From positions 1 to 63,571 of the forward strand of contig JAAVWC010000020.1 of the NCBI GenBank assembly GCA_023910675.1: DNA of 63,571 bases. The letters are read 5' to 3'. This stretch comes from Gemmatimonas sp. (GTDB taxonomy: Bacteria; Gemmatimonadota; Gemmatimonadetes; Gemmatimonadales; Gemmatimonadaceae). A program made the translations under genes and the position numbers. This document shows, one piece after another, positions 39,892 through 49,158 of this stretch (the stretch's first letter is position 1; the number at the start of each line of letters is the position of its first letter). The notes under the pieces were generated by a model. That model saw only the letters and a list, made by a program, of their open reading frames with translations. It made no database searches and was not told the origin of the DNA.

Positions 39892-40793
39892 GTGTAGGTG
39901 TGGAAGCCGTCGCGGTGTCTCCGGCCGCGGTCCCGCGAGTGACGGGGTGGCGTGCGCGTTTACACTCGCTGCTACGCGCGCGACATCCCGATATGGTGCA
40001 CGCGACGGATATCGCTACGCGCGAAACGACGGCGCGCGTGGCGTTGCGGTCGTTCAGCGTGGTGGTCGCGTTCTGGTGGAGCACCACCGGCGTCGTATTT
40101 GCACTCGAGCGGACCGCGGCCACGCGGTTCCTCGGACTGCTGGTCGCGACCGCCCTAGCGGTGTGGGGGGCCTCGCTCGTGTATCTCGAACGCGATCGCG
40201 ATACCCCGTCGGCGGCCCGTCGCAGTTTCCTGGGCGGCGCGTTTCTCTGGACGTTCGCACAGGTCACGTTCTATGGCGGTTGGATCATCGGGCCGGAATC
40301 GCTGCGCCTCTCCATCCCGGTGGAGCCGCCGTCGTGGGGCTTCGCCGTGCGTGCCGTCCTTTCGATGTTCTGGTACCAGTTGGTCATGCTGGCCGTGCTC
40401 GCGACGGCGGCATTCATCACGCATAAGCGAGTCAATCGCGTGGGATGGTGGACCGCCGCGCTCTTCTGGTGTGTCCATCAGGTGGCCAGCATCAACATTT
40501 TCCTCGGCGTCGAGAACCCCGGGCGTGGATTCTTCCCGGAGCCACTGGTCTTTCTCGAATCGTATTTCGGGCCGGCCCGCAATAGTCTCTTCCTGCCGTT
40601 CACGATGGCGTGTGTCATCGTCTACACGTTGTACACCGCGCTGTTTGCGCTGCGCGGCCGGACACCCGCGTATCGGCAGAGCATGATGTTGCTCACCGTC
40701 ATCGGCGCCTTGTCGGTGTTGGAGCTGGCCGTCCTCGGGATGCCAATTCAATTGCCGCTGTGGCAAGCCTTCCTCGACGTGCGAGGCTACTGA
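39888..40793 (+). CDS. puhE: Putative photosynthetic complex assembly protein PuhE
   Basis: A 301-residue membrane protein with about seven hydrophobic helices after a 50-residue polar N-terminus. It matches PuhE (photosynthetic complex assembly protein 2): FWWSTTGVVFALERTAATRF, VGWWTAALFWCVHQVASINI, then the diagnostic FLGVENPGRGFFPEPLVFLE and SYFGPARNSLFLPFTM. In Rhodobacter loss of puhE changes bacteriochlorophyll levels. Here it is coupled to bchD rather than lying near acsF/puhC as in many proteobacteria. It is the last PGC gene before a strong terminator. Confidence 0.88.
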   Translation: MSVGVEAVAVSPAAVPRVTGWRARLHSLLRARHPDMVHATDIATRETTARVALRSFSVVVAFWWSTTGVVFALERTAATRFLGLLVATALAVWGASLVYLERDRDTPSAARRSFLGGAFLWTFAQVTFYGGWIIGPESLRLSIPVEPPSWGFAVRAVLSMFWYQLVMLAVLATAAFITHKRVNRVGWWTAALFWCVHQVASINIFLGVENPGRGFFPEPLVFLESYFGPARNSLFLPFTMACVIVYTLYTALFALRGRTPAYRQSMMLLTVIGALSVLELAVLGMPIQLPLWQAFLDVRGY

Positions 40794-40825
40794 CGGGGCC
40801 GCTCATCACGGCGGGTATACACCAG

Positions 40826-40876
40826 AACGACCAACGGACAACGCGAGGGCTTCGCGTTGTCCGTTGGTCGTTTTTC
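40826..40876 (+). terminator. Strong intrinsic terminator after bchI-bchD-puhE
   Basis: A perfect 21-bp inverted repeat (40826-40846 and 40852-40872) with a five-base GGGCT loop runs straight into a T-tract, 32 bases past the puhE stop. It marks the right end of the photosynthesis cluster. The short repeated CGTGAAGTCAG nearby has no clear role. Confidence 0.92.
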
Positions 40877-40930
40877 GGCGTGAAGTCAGCGTGAAGTCAG
40901 CGTGCCGTCACTGTGCTGACCACCGTTGCC

Positions 40931-42622
40931 TCAGAACACCGACAGTGCGCTCGTGTCGTCGGAATCGTCGAACGGAATGAGATCAGCGGCGCTGGCGCGC
41001 GACGCGCTCCGCGAGGCCGATGGCTTGGCCGCAGATTTTGCTGGCGGCTTGCCGCCGGTGGGCGCTCCGGCGCGAGCAGGTGCCGCCGCTGGCCGATTCG
41101 GCGAGGGCGCCGGGCGCGCGCTGCGGCCGCGCGGTGTCATGCCGGTGATGACAAAGTTCCCCACGAGATCCTGCATCGTCTGCGCCTGGCTCGATAGCTC
41201 CACTGCGGCGCTGGCCGACTCTTCGGCGTTACTGGCGACGGATTGCGTCGTGGCGTTCATCTGCGTCGCGGCACCGGTCAGCTGGCTGACGCCATCCGAC
41301 TGGGCGGCGCTGGTGTTGGCAATCTCGCCAATGACTTCGCCGAGGTTCACGATCTGCGTGTTGATCTCCACGAGCTTCTCGTTCACCACATGATTGAGTG
41401 TATTGCCCGTGTGCGCGTGGCGTACACTGTCTTCGATGAGGGTGGACGTCGTCTTCGCCGCTTCAGCGCTCCGGATGGCGAGACTGCGCACCTCTTCGGC
41501 CACCACGGCAAACCCCTTGCCCGCATCACCGGCGCGTGCGGCTTCGACGGCCGCGTTGAGCGCGAGCAGATTGGTCTGGAAGGCGATTTCGTCAATCGTC
41601 TTCACGATCTTGGCCGTGTCAGCGCTCGACTTCGTGATGAGGTCCATCGCCGTCGAGAGCTGCGACATCTCGTGCACACCTTGCGTCACGATATCCCGCG
41701 CCGTGGTTGCGAGTGCACGGGCCTGGGCGGCGTTCTGCGCATTGAGCTTTGCCATCGAGGCCAGTTCGGTGAGACTGCTCGTGGTTTCCTCGAGACTCGC
41801 GGCCTGATCCGCCGCTCCATGCGCCAGCGCATCGCTTCCCGAGCTGATTTCGATGCCCGCACCGGCCACCTGTTCGGCGGCCGCGGACACTTCGGCCAAC
41901 GCTTGATCAAGATTGGTTACGGCCGCGTTGAGCGCTTCCTGCATGTCGACGAACTCGCCGGCGTAGTGACCGTCCATGCGTGCGGACAGATCGCGGGCGG
42001 CGACCTTTTGCAGCACCGACGACGCTTCGCGCAACGGGCCGCTCACGTTGTCGAGCAGGCGATTGATGCCGCCGGCCAATTCCCCGAAGCTCCCCGAGTA
42101 CTTGGCAAGGTCGGCGCGCTGCGAAAGATCGCCCATCGCAGCTGCGGCATTAAGGGCGCCGGCATCGGTCACGATGGCCAGCACATTTCGCTGCGCAGCA
42201 TTGAGCGAATTGATCGATGCCTGACAGGTGTTGATGATCGTGTTGAGCGTGGTCGCCACCTCGCCCAACTCATCGTCAGACTTGACGTCGATGAGGGTCG
42301 TGGTGGCCTCGAGCTTCCCCGTGAGGTCCCCGCGGGCCATGCCTGACGCGATGCGCTCGATGCCGGCAATGCAGTTCCGGCTGAGGCGACCGGCCCGGTC
42401 CATGATAACCGCGAGCGGCGCGATGACCGTATTGACCAGGCTCCGGTACACGAAGAGCGCCACGAGTAGCGTGGCGATCGAGGCACCAACGGCGATGGTG
42501 CGGGCGGGTCCGCCGGTGTCACCGAGCGAGAAAACAATGGCGAGGTCAGTCACCAGCGCGAGCGCGGTGAGCGACCCGATGCTGACCGCGATACGACGGC
42601 TGATGGAGGAGCGAGCACTCAT
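40931..42622 (-). CDS. Methyl-accepting chemotaxis protein without a ligand-binding domain
   Basis: A 563-residue inner-membrane chemoreceptor. Two helices (about 10-33 and 40-65) are joined by only a few residues, so there is no periplasmic sensory domain. One or two HAMP-like linkers follow (around [20 protein letters not shown] and [20 protein letters not shown]). The long coiled-coil signalling domain has the hairpin tip [20 protein letters not shown] and [20 protein letters not shown]. The last 65 residues are Ala/Pro/Ser-rich and flexible; the normal C-terminal pentapeptide for CheR is not seen. No che gene is adjacent. It may sense membrane or redox state, but this is open. Confidence 0.93.
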   Translation of the reverse strand: MSARSSISRRIAVSIGSLTALALVTDLAIVFSLGDTGGPARTIAVGASIATLLVALFVYRSLVNTVIAPLAVIMDRAGRLSRNCIAGIERIASGMARGDLTGKLEATTTLIDVKSDDELGEVATTLNTIINTCQASINSLNAAQRNVLAIVTDAGALNAAAAMGDLSQRADLAKYSGSFGELAGGINRLLDNVSGPLREASSVLQKVAARDLSARMDGHYAGEFVDMQEALNAAVTNLDQALAEVSAAAEQVAGAGIEISSGSDALAHGAADQAASLEETTSSLTELASMAKLNAQNAAQARALATTARDIVTQGVHEMSQLSTAMDLITKSSADTAKIVKTIDEIAFQTNLLALNAAVEAARAGDAGKGFAVVAEEVRSLAIRSAEAAKTTSTLIEDSVRHAHTGNTLNHVVNEKLVEINTQIVNLGEVIGEIANTSAAQSDGVSQLTGAATQMNATTQSVASNAEESASAAVELSSQAQTMQDLVGNFVITGMTPRGRSARPAPSPNRPAAAPARAGAPTGGKPPAKSAAKPSASRSASRASAADLIPFDDSDDTSALSVF

Positions 42623-42783
42623 AGGGCGGTCAGAACCGGAGAAGTGAGATCAGGGCGCAGCACGACGATGCTCCGAGTTTCGTCCCAACGGTGGGAAAAC
42701 TGTATTCTCTGCTGGTTAAGTGTTTCCGGGCCCGCCACGAGAGGGGAAATGGTACGGCCTAGTGCCGAGAGATTCGTCCCACC

Positions 42784-44046
42784 CTACTCGTATCGCAGCG
42801 CTTCAATAGGGTCGAGTCGCGCGGCGCGCCGCGCCGGCACCAACCCGAACACGACCCCAATCCCCACGGAGACCAGTACCGCGATCGCGGTAAGGCCATA
42901 GGGTACCTCGGCGTCGACCTTGAGCGCCAGCGAGGCGATCCGACCAAAGGCTAAGCCCACCACAATACCGATCGCCCCGCCGATGCCGGTCAGCGTGCTC
43001 GCTTCGACGAGAAACTGCACGAGGATATCACGACGCGTCGCGCCCAGCGCTTTGCGCACCCCGATTTCGCGCGTCCGACTGGTGACCGATACCGTCATGA
43101 TGGCCATCACACCAATGCCCCCCACGAGCAGCGCGACGCCGCTCAGCACCATCATGACCAGGAAGAACACACTGGTGATGCTGTTGAAGCTGTCGAGAAT
43201 CTGATCTTGCGTGACGAGGTCGAAGGTGTTGCCGTCGCCAGGGCGGAGCCCACGCGATTCGCGGAGCGCCATCTCCACGGCACTCTGTGCGTCGGCAACG
43301 CTCACTCCGGCTCGTGGCTTGATTGGAATGAACAGGGCGTTGGTGCGATCGATGGTGTACGAGCGGTCCATGAAGCGGAACGGTACGATGGCGCCTACCG
43401 ACTGCCCGGGCGGCGCAAAGATGTTGCCGGGCTGTGCCCACAGGCCGATCACCTCGAGCACGCGCCCACCGATTTGCACTGAGCGGCCAACGAGCCGTTC
43501 GCGCCCGAAGAGTGAGCGAGCGGTCGACTCCTGTAGCACCACTACGGGCGATCCGGCGCTGATTTCGGAACGCGTGAACCAGCGGCCTTCCACCAACTCG
43601 CCACCCTGAATGCGCGTGAATCCATCGTCTGCGCCAAAGATGGCCATGCCCTGACTGCGCACGCCGTCGGCCTCGATACGCGCAAGCGTCTGCGCCCAAA
43701 TCGAGGCATATGCAATCTCCGGCAGCTGCCGAAACCCCTCGGCTTCGCGCTCCGTCAGATCGGGACGGATGCGTATGTCCTTGGGAAGGTTGTCCGGATT
43801 GAGCGGCGTTTGCGAGAACTTCTTGAGCACGTAAATCGTGGTGGGGCCGGCCACCTCGATGGTGTTCACGATCTGATCGCGAATGCCCTGCACGATGGCC
43901 GCCATCGTCATCACGGTAGCCACCCCGATGACAACGCCGAGAATGGTCAGCGCTGAGCGCAGCTTGTTGGTCCGCAGCGCATCGAACGCAATGCTGATGT
44001 TCTCACGAACGGCGTCGGCGGTGAAGGGGAGGGAACGCGTTGGCAT
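42784..44046 (-). CDS. MacB-type ABC exporter permease (pair 3, B-type)
   Basis: FtsX/MacB-family membrane subunit without its own ATPase. The start MPTRSLPFTADAVRENISIA (420 residues) is ten bases after the upstream gene. It has four membrane helices: one at the N-terminus (LRSALTILGVVIGVATVMTM) and three at the C-terminus after a large periplasmic domain of about 240 residues. The C-terminal SRTREIGVRKALGATRRDIL is the family hallmark coupling helix, and the protein ends LDPIEALRYE. B-type genes are recognised by LTILGVVIG and by the GPTTIYV stretch after the first helix; this one lacks the Cys pair found in the other two B-types. Confidence 0.92.
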   Translation of the reverse strand: MPTRSLPFTADAVRENISIAFDALRTNKLRSALTILGVVIGVATVMTMAAIVQGIRDQIVNTIEVAGPTTIYVLKKFSQTPLNPDNLPKDIRIRPDLTEREAEGFRQLPEIAYASIWAQTLARIEADGVRSQGMAIFGADDGFTRIQGGELVEGRWFTRSEISAGSPVVVLQESTARSLFGRERLVGRSVQIGGRVLEVIGLWAQPGNIFAPPGQSVGAIVPFRFMDRSYTIDRTNALFIPIKPRAGVSVADAQSAVEMALRESRGLRPGDGNTFDLVTQDQILDSFNSITSVFFLVMMVLSGVALLVGGIGVMAIMTVSVTSRTREIGVRKALGATRRDILVQFLVEASTLTGIGGAIGIVVGLAFGRIASLALKVDAEVPYGLTAIAVLVSVGIGVVFGLVPARRAARLDPIEALRYE

Positions 44047-44056
44047 TTCCAATCCG

Positions 44057-45301
44057 TCAGGTTTCCGCGCGCATCGCGGTGATGGGATCGAGACGCGCCG
44101 CGCGTGACGCGGGGTACACGCCAAAGAGCACCCCAATCGTGGCGCCCAGCGCCAACGACAACACGACGCTCCACAGGGACACGCGGGCGGGCAGGGGACT
44201 GAATGTTGACACGAGCAGCGCCAATCCCCAACCGGAGGCCACGCCAAGTACGCCGCCCACCACCGCGAGCGCTACCGATTCCGCAAGGAACTGCCGTCGC
44301 ACATCCGCTGCGGTCGCGCCAACGGCCTTCCGGATGCCGATCTCCTTGGTGCGTTCCGTGACGGCCATGAGCATGATGTTCATGATGACAATCCCGCCCA
44401 CCAGAATGCCGATCGCGACCACCGCAGGCACCACCGCAAACAAGACACGCGTGAGCTGCTTCCAGAAGTCGAGTAGCGCTTCGCCGGTACCGACATCGAA
44501 GTTGTCGCGGTCGGAGGGGCGAAGTTTACGCGAGACGCGCATGGCTTCCTGCGCGCGCGCCATCGCCGGCGTCACTTCGTCGGCTTCGCGCATCTTCACC
44601 GAAACCGTCGTCGCTTGTCGTTTGCCGTAGATGCCTTCGAACGCCGGAATGGGGATGAGCACGAAGGCGTCAAAAGATTGCCCAAGCACACGCCCTTTGG
44701 GGGCGACCACGCCGATCACCGTGAAGCGCTGACCGGCGAGACGGACTTCCTGATCGACCGCGTTCCCGTTGTCGAAGAGATCCTTGGCAATGTCGGCACC
44801 AAGCACCACGACGTTGCGGCGTTCGCGCACATCAACGTCGGTGAGCGGCCGTCCACTCGTGATGCGGTAGTCCTGCACGGTCTGATATCCGGCCGTCACA
44901 CCGAACACGAGGACGGAGCCGAGCGTGCGGTTCCGCCACGCCAGATCGGCGCGCGGTGTTGGCCATCCCGAGGTCATCCCTACCGCCAACGCATCCGGCA
45001 ACGCGGCTTCTACGGCCGCGGCATCGCGTTCGTCCACGCGCGGCCGTCGCTGCAACAGGCGGAACTCATCGTCGGTGAACACCCCGAGGCTGATGGGCAG
45101 CCGTCGGACCTGAAAGGTGTTCATCCCGATCATGGCCTCGGCGATGTTCTCCTTCACATACGCGTTCATCCCCTGAATGATCGCGACGACCGCCACCAGG
45201 AAGCCCACCGACACCACAATCCCAAGCAGTGTGAACGCGGTGCGCAGCAGGTTCACACGGAGCTGGCCAAAGGCCATGCGGAGGATATCGGCAAAACGCA
45301 T
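44057..45301 (-). CDS. MacB-type ABC exporter permease (pair 3, A-type)
   Basis: FtsX/MacB permease of 414 residues. The A-type N-terminus LLRTAFTLLGIVVSVGFLVA is followed by IIQGMNAYVKENIAEAMIGM and NTFQVRRLP. The periplasmic domain is about 240 residues, and the coupling segment ERTKEIGIRKAVGATAADVR precedes the last two helices. It ends LDPITAMRAE. Nine bases separate it from the previous gene. It most likely forms a heterodimer with the B-type partner directly downstream and uses the single ATPase encoded at 50,487-51,290. Confidence 0.92.
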   Translation of the reverse strand: MRFADILRMAFGQLRVNLLRTAFTLLGIVVSVGFLVAVVAIIQGMNAYVKENIAEAMIGMNTFQVRRLPISLGVFTDDEFRLLQRRPRVDERDAAAVEAALPDALAVGMTSGWPTPRADLAWRNRTLGSVLVFGVTAGYQTVQDYRITSGRPLTDVDVRERRNVVVLGADIAKDLFDNGNAVDQEVRLAGQRFTVIGVVAPKGRVLGQSFDAFVLIPIPAFEGIYGKRQATTVSVKMREADEVTPAMARAQEAMRVSRKLRPSDRDNFDVGTGEALLDFWKQLTRVLFAVVPAVVAIGILVGGIVIMNIMLMAVTERTKEIGIRKAVGATAADVRRQFLAESVALAVVGGVLGVASGWGLALLVSTFSPLPARVSLWSVVLSLALGATIGVLFGVYPASRAARLDPITAMRAET

Positions 45302-45310
45302 ACGGTGCTG

Positions 45311-46567
45311 CTATTCGTATCGCAGCGCTTCGACAGGATCGAGGTTCGAGGCCTTGACGGCCGGGAGCATCCCGAACGCGACACCGGTGATCGCACTCGC
45401 CAGCAGCGCCGTCACGACAATGCTCGTGGGCAACTCGGCGGGAATACTTGTGTTCGTCCGGATGGCCCACGCCAGTAGCGCGCCAATGCCCAGGCCGATG
45501 ATGGCGCCGATACTCGTCAGCGTGGCGGCTTCGACGAGAAACTGCCAGCGGATGGTCCCGGCCGTGGCACCGAGCGCTTTGCGCACGCCGATTTCGCGCG
45601 TGCGTTCCGTCACGGAGATCATCATGATGGCGACCACGCCAACCCCGCCCACCAACAGGGCGACCGCCGACAGCGCGAGGCCAACGGCAAAGATCGCACT
45701 GAAGAGCGAATCGAACGTCTCCATGATGCGGTCCTGCTCGACCAGATAGAAATCGTTGCGGTCGCCGGGCTTGAGACCGCGGCGCGCGCGCATGGCGGCC
45801 AACACTTCGTCCATCACCTCGTCCTGTGACGTGGTGGCGTCGGGGCGCACGAATAGCGTGAGGCTCCCACGGAACGCATCGAGCGTACGGATGGCAGTGT
45901 TGAGCGGAATGATGGCCCGCGGTGTTTCGGGGCCGCGCCCTTCGAGCGACCGCAAGAAGCCTGCGCGCGGCGTGTAAATGCCGATGACGGTGAACTGCCG
46001 ACCACTGATGGTGATCTGCTTGCCCACCGGGTCGGAATCACCGAACAGCTGCGCCTTGAGCGTATCGTTGACGAGCACCACGGGCTGACCCGCCGTCTCT
46101 TCGCTGCGGGTGAAGTTCCGGCCCGGCGCGATGTCGGAGGCGTTCACCGACGGCCACTCCACGCTGTAGGCGTCGTAGCCCACATTGTCCACGCGGCTGT
46201 TGCGATAGGCAAAGTTACCCTGGCCCCCTTGCGTGCCCACCACTTCCTGCACGCCGGGAATGCGGCGGATCATCTCCCACTCCCCAATGGAGATGGGCGG
46301 GTTGCGACGGTCGGGACACTTTTCGTCGGTGCCGTCGCAGGCCGAAATGCCGCTGCCGCGCCGCTGCACGATAAACGTGGTGGCGCCGATTTCTTCGAGA
46401 TCTTTTTGGAAGCTGGCGCGGATGCCGGTGACTACGGCACCCATGGCGACCACGACGAAGACACCGATTGCCACACCGGCAATCGTGAGACCGGCACGCA
46501 CTTTGTTGCCGCGAATGGCTTCGAGCGCCATCCCGACGCCTTCGAGAACAAGGAGCAGGCTATTCAT
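45311..46567 (-). CDS. MacB-type ABC exporter permease (pair 2, B-type)
   Basis: FtsX/MacB permease of 418 residues: VRAGLTIAGVAIGVFVVVAM as first helix, then GATTFIVQRRGSGISACDGT, a periplasmic stretch with two Cys (CDGTDEKC) that may form a disulphide, and the C-terminal ERTREIGVRKALGATAGTI with three helices, ending LDPVEALRYE. It begins three bases after the A-type partner. The shared CDG..C loop with the gene at 47,889 indicates that these two B-types are the closest relatives. Confidence 0.92.
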   Translation of the reverse strand: MNSLLLVLEGVGMALEAIRGNKVRAGLTIAGVAIGVFVVVAMGAVVTGIRASFQKDLEEIGATTFIVQRRGSGISACDGTDEKCPDRRNPPISIGEWEMIRRIPGVQEVVGTQGGQGNFAYRNSRVDNVGYDAYSVEWPSVNASDIAPGRNFTRSEETAGQPVVLVNDTLKAQLFGDSDPVGKQITISGRQFTVIGIYTPRAGFLRSLEGRGPETPRAIIPLNTAIRTLDAFRGSLTLFVRPDATTSQDEVMDEVLAAMRARRGLKPGDRNDFYLVEQDRIMETFDSLFSAIFAVGLALSAVALLVGGVGVVAIMMISVTERTREIGVRKALGATAGTIRWQFLVEAATLTSIGAIIGLGIGALLAWAIRTNTSIPAELPTSIVVTALLASAITGVAFGMLPAVKASNLDPVEALRYE

Positions 46568-46570
46568 GGC

Positions 46571-47812
46571 TTACTCCGACCGCAACGCGGCAATGGGATC
46601 GAGTTTCGAGGCACGGCTGGCGGGGTAGAGCCCGGCGCCAATGCCAACGCCCGCACCGGTCACCAGCGCGGCGGCAATCGACCACGGCGCGACCGCTGCA
46701 GGCAACGGCGTCAGGGCCGCGATCAATTCGGCCAGCCCGATGCCAAGGGCAATACCGATGGCCGCACCGAGCGTGCTCAGCGTCGCGGCCTCAACGAGAA
46801 ACTGCGAGAGAATGTCTTTGCGCTTCGCGCCCAGCGCTTTCCGCACACCAATTTCACGGGTGCGTTCGGCGACGGCGACCAGCATGATGTTCATGATGAC
46901 CATCGCGCCGACCACGAGGCTGATGGCCGGGAGCGCCGTGCCAAAAAGCACGAGCCGTCCCTTGAGTTGTTTGACGAAGCCGAACGCGGCGTCCTGCGTG
47001 ACGAGGCCGAAGTCATCGGGTTCGCCGGCACGCAGACCGCGGAAGGCGCGTAGCGCGCTGCGCGCCACTTCAATGCCTTCGCCGAGGTCACCCTGCGACG
47101 GCGCCTGCACGATGAGCGAGCCGACGTCGCGCTGCGGACGGATGATGCGCTGCAACGGCGAGGTGTACGGCGCAATCGCCAGCCGGTCGAGGGAAAAACC
47201 GAACACGGACCCTTGCTTCTCGATCACGCCGATGACCGTGAACGGGATGCCGGCAATGCGCAGCGTCCGGTTGAGTGGGCTAAGTCCCGGGAAGAAGTGA
47301 TCCGCGACTTCGACGCCAATCACGAGCACCGGCGTCCCCGCGCGCACTTCCTGATCGGTAAACGCGCGCCCTTGCGTCACCGCGAACTTCTTGATGGTGA
47401 AGTAGTTCGCGTCGGTGGCCACCGCCTGCACCTGCCGTGGGCGCGCGCCCGGGGTCGACGCATACTTGAACGTTTCACTGGAGACGGTCGACGTCATAGT
47501 CGCCGGCAACGCGGCGCGCACGGCTTCGACGTCGGTCATGCGAACGAGCGGTCGGCGTTGCGCGGCACGAGCATCAAAGCCGCGATTGCCCCCGGGCCCA
47601 ATGTTATCGAAGCGACGCAGCGTGAACGTATTCGTACCGATCAGGCGCGCGGCGAAATCCTCTTCGACATACTTGCCCATCCCCTCGACAATCGAGACGA
47701 CGGCAATGAGGAACATCACGCCGATCATTACCCCGAGCAGGGTAAAGGCGCTCTTGAGCTTCTGGACCCGGAGCTGGGCCAGAGCGAGGATGACTGCATC
47801 GCGGGTTTTCAC
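46571..47812 (-). CDS. MacB-type ABC exporter permease (pair 2, A-type)
   Basis: FtsX/MacB permease of 413 residues, GTG start (MKTRDAVILALAQLRVQKLK). The A-type signature LKSAFTLLGVMIGVMFLIAV, SIVEGMGKYVEEDFAARLIG and NTFTLRRFD is almost the same as in the gene at 49,159, so the two are recent duplicates. The C-terminal hallmark is ERTREIGVRKALGAKRKDIL. A strong terminator stands 20-43 bases before its start codon, so it must be expressed by read-through or by a promoter squeezed around the hairpin. Confidence 0.92.
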   Translation of the reverse strand: MKTRDAVILALAQLRVQKLKSAFTLLGVMIGVMFLIAVVSIVEGMGKYVEEDFAARLIGTNTFTLRRFDNIGPGGNRGFDARAAQRRPLVRMTDVEAVRAALPATMTSTVSSETFKYASTPGARPRQVQAVATDANYFTIKKFAVTQGRAFTDQEVRAGTPVLVIGVEVADHFFPGLSPLNRTLRIAGIPFTVIGVIEKQGSVFGFSLDRLAIAPYTSPLQRIIRPQRDVGSLIVQAPSQGDLGEGIEVARSALRAFRGLRAGEPDDFGLVTQDAAFGFVKQLKGRLVLFGTALPAISLVVGAMVIMNIMLVAVAERTREIGVRKALGAKRKDILSQFLVEAATLSTLGAAIGIALGIGLAELIAALTPLPAAVAPWSIAAALVTGAGVGIGAGLYPASRASKLDPIAALRSE

Positions 47813-47831
47813 TCTAACACAATAACGAAAA

Positions 47832-47855
47832 CCGCCCCGGAGTGCCCCGGGGCGG
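47832..47855 (-). terminator. Intrinsic terminator between permease pairs 1 and 2
   Basis: CCGCCCCGG (47832-47840) and CCGGGGCGG (47847-47855) form a perfect 9-bp stem with a 6-base loop; on the minus strand TTTTCGTTATT follows. It lies 33 bases past the stop of the gene at 47,889 and ends the tolC-macA-ATPase-pair 1 transcript. Confidence 0.85.
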
Positions 47856-47888
47856 CCCTCTGCACGCGCTCAGGCGAGCCGCAACGCC

Positions 47889-49154
47889 CTACTCGTACCG
47901 CAGCGCTTCCACCGGATCCAGGCGTGCCGCTCGGCTGGCGGGGAGCATGCCGAACAGAATCCCCGTCACCGCACTGGCCCCCAGCGCCACCACCACCGCC
48001 GTGGGGGGAATACTCGCATTGATCGGGGTGAAATTCCGGATGCCCACCGCGGCAATCCACCCCACGAAGAGGCCGATCGCCGCTCCAATGCCCGTCAACG
48101 TGGCGGCCTCCACCAGGAATTGCCAGAGAATCGTGGCGCGCGTGGCCCCCAGCGCCTTCCGCACGCCGATCTCGCGGGTCCGCTCGGTCACCGAGATCAT
48201 CATGATGGCCACCACGCCCACGCCGCCAACGATCAGGCCAACGCCCGACAGCGCGATCATGACAATGAAGAACATGCCGAAAATGCTGTTGTACGTCTCG
48301 AACAGCTTGTCCTGCGTGATGATGGCAAAGCTCGACTCCTGCGAGGGCCGCAGCCCGCGAAGGCCACGGAGCGCCGCCGTGACATCGTCGATCGCCAGCT
48401 CCCGGGCCAACGACGGGTCCAGGCTTTCCCGCGGTTTGATGGCCAGCCCCATGTTGCTCTCGCGGGCTCCGATATGCCTTATGAGCGCCGATACCGGCAC
48501 GACGGCCTTGGGACGTTCTCCACCACTCAGAAAGCTGCTGTTGTCCTGGTAGACGCCGATGACTTCGAACGGCGCATCGTTCATGGAAATCGTCCGGCCA
48601 ATGGGGTCGCCTTCCCCGAAGAGCCGTTCGGCCATGAGCCTCGTAATCACCGCCACGCGCGCGCCCGTCCGGGCCTCGGCCTGCGTAAAGGCCCGCCCCG
48701 GATACACCTCGGGGGCGTTTATCGTGGTCCAGTCGGCAGAGTAGCCCTCGACGCTGGCACTCGACAATTCTGTCGTCCGATACCGCACCTTGGCGCCCCA
48801 GTCGAGCCGCTCGCCGACCGCCTCGATGGTCGGCAACCGCCGCAGCGCCGCGATCTCCCCCTGACGGAGTGGCGGGTTCCGCAGCCACTTGCAGCTGTTC
48901 TCGCTGCCGTCACAGTTCTCGAACGAAATGGGATACCGCGATACGAAAAACGTGGTCGGCCCTGTGCTCGCGAAGTCCTTCGCGACCGATTTGTTGATGC
49001 CGTGAATGGCCGCTGAGATCGCCACCACGACGAACACACCAACGGCGATGCCGAGGATCGTCAGTCCCGCGCGCACCTTGTTGGAGCGCACCGCATCGAG
49101 CGCGATGCGAACGCCTTCGGCCACCGCCGACATCCGGGTGTTGATGGCACGCAT
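47889..49154 (-). CDS. MacB-type ABC exporter permease (pair 1, B-type)
   Basis: FtsX/MacB permease of 421 residues from MRAINTRMSAVAEGVRIALD; MSAVAEG seven residues later is another possible start. First helix VRAGLTILGIAVGVFVVVAI, then GPTTFFVSRYPISFENCDGS with a Cys pair (CDGSENSC) in the periplasmic domain, and C-terminal ERTREIGVRKALGATRATIL, ending LDPVEALRYE. It is four bases after its A-type partner and just before the terminator. Confidence 0.92.
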   Translation of the reverse strand: MRAINTRMSAVAEGVRIALDAVRSNKVRAGLTILGIAVGVFVVVAISAAIHGINKSVAKDFASTGPTTFFVSRYPISFENCDGSENSCKWLRNPPLRQGEIAALRRLPTIEAVGERLDWGAKVRYRTTELSSASVEGYSADWTTINAPEVYPGRAFTQAEARTGARVAVITRLMAERLFGEGDPIGRTISMNDAPFEVIGVYQDNSSFLSGGERPKAVVPVSALIRHIGARESNMGLAIKPRESLDPSLARELAIDDVTAALRGLRGLRPSQESSFAIITQDKLFETYNSIFGMFFIVMIALSGVGLIVGGVGVVAIMMISVTERTREIGVRKALGATRATILWQFLVEAATLTGIGAAIGLFVGWIAAVGIRNFTPINASIPPTAVVVALGASAVTGILFGMLPASRAARLDPVEALRYE

Positions 49155-49158
49155 GGCC

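Noticed and set aside
40878..40912. Short tandem repeat of CGTGAAGTCAG as a regulatory or CRISPR-like repeat
   Set aside because: Only two close copies plus a degenerate third; too short and few for an array, and no protein-binding logic is apparent.
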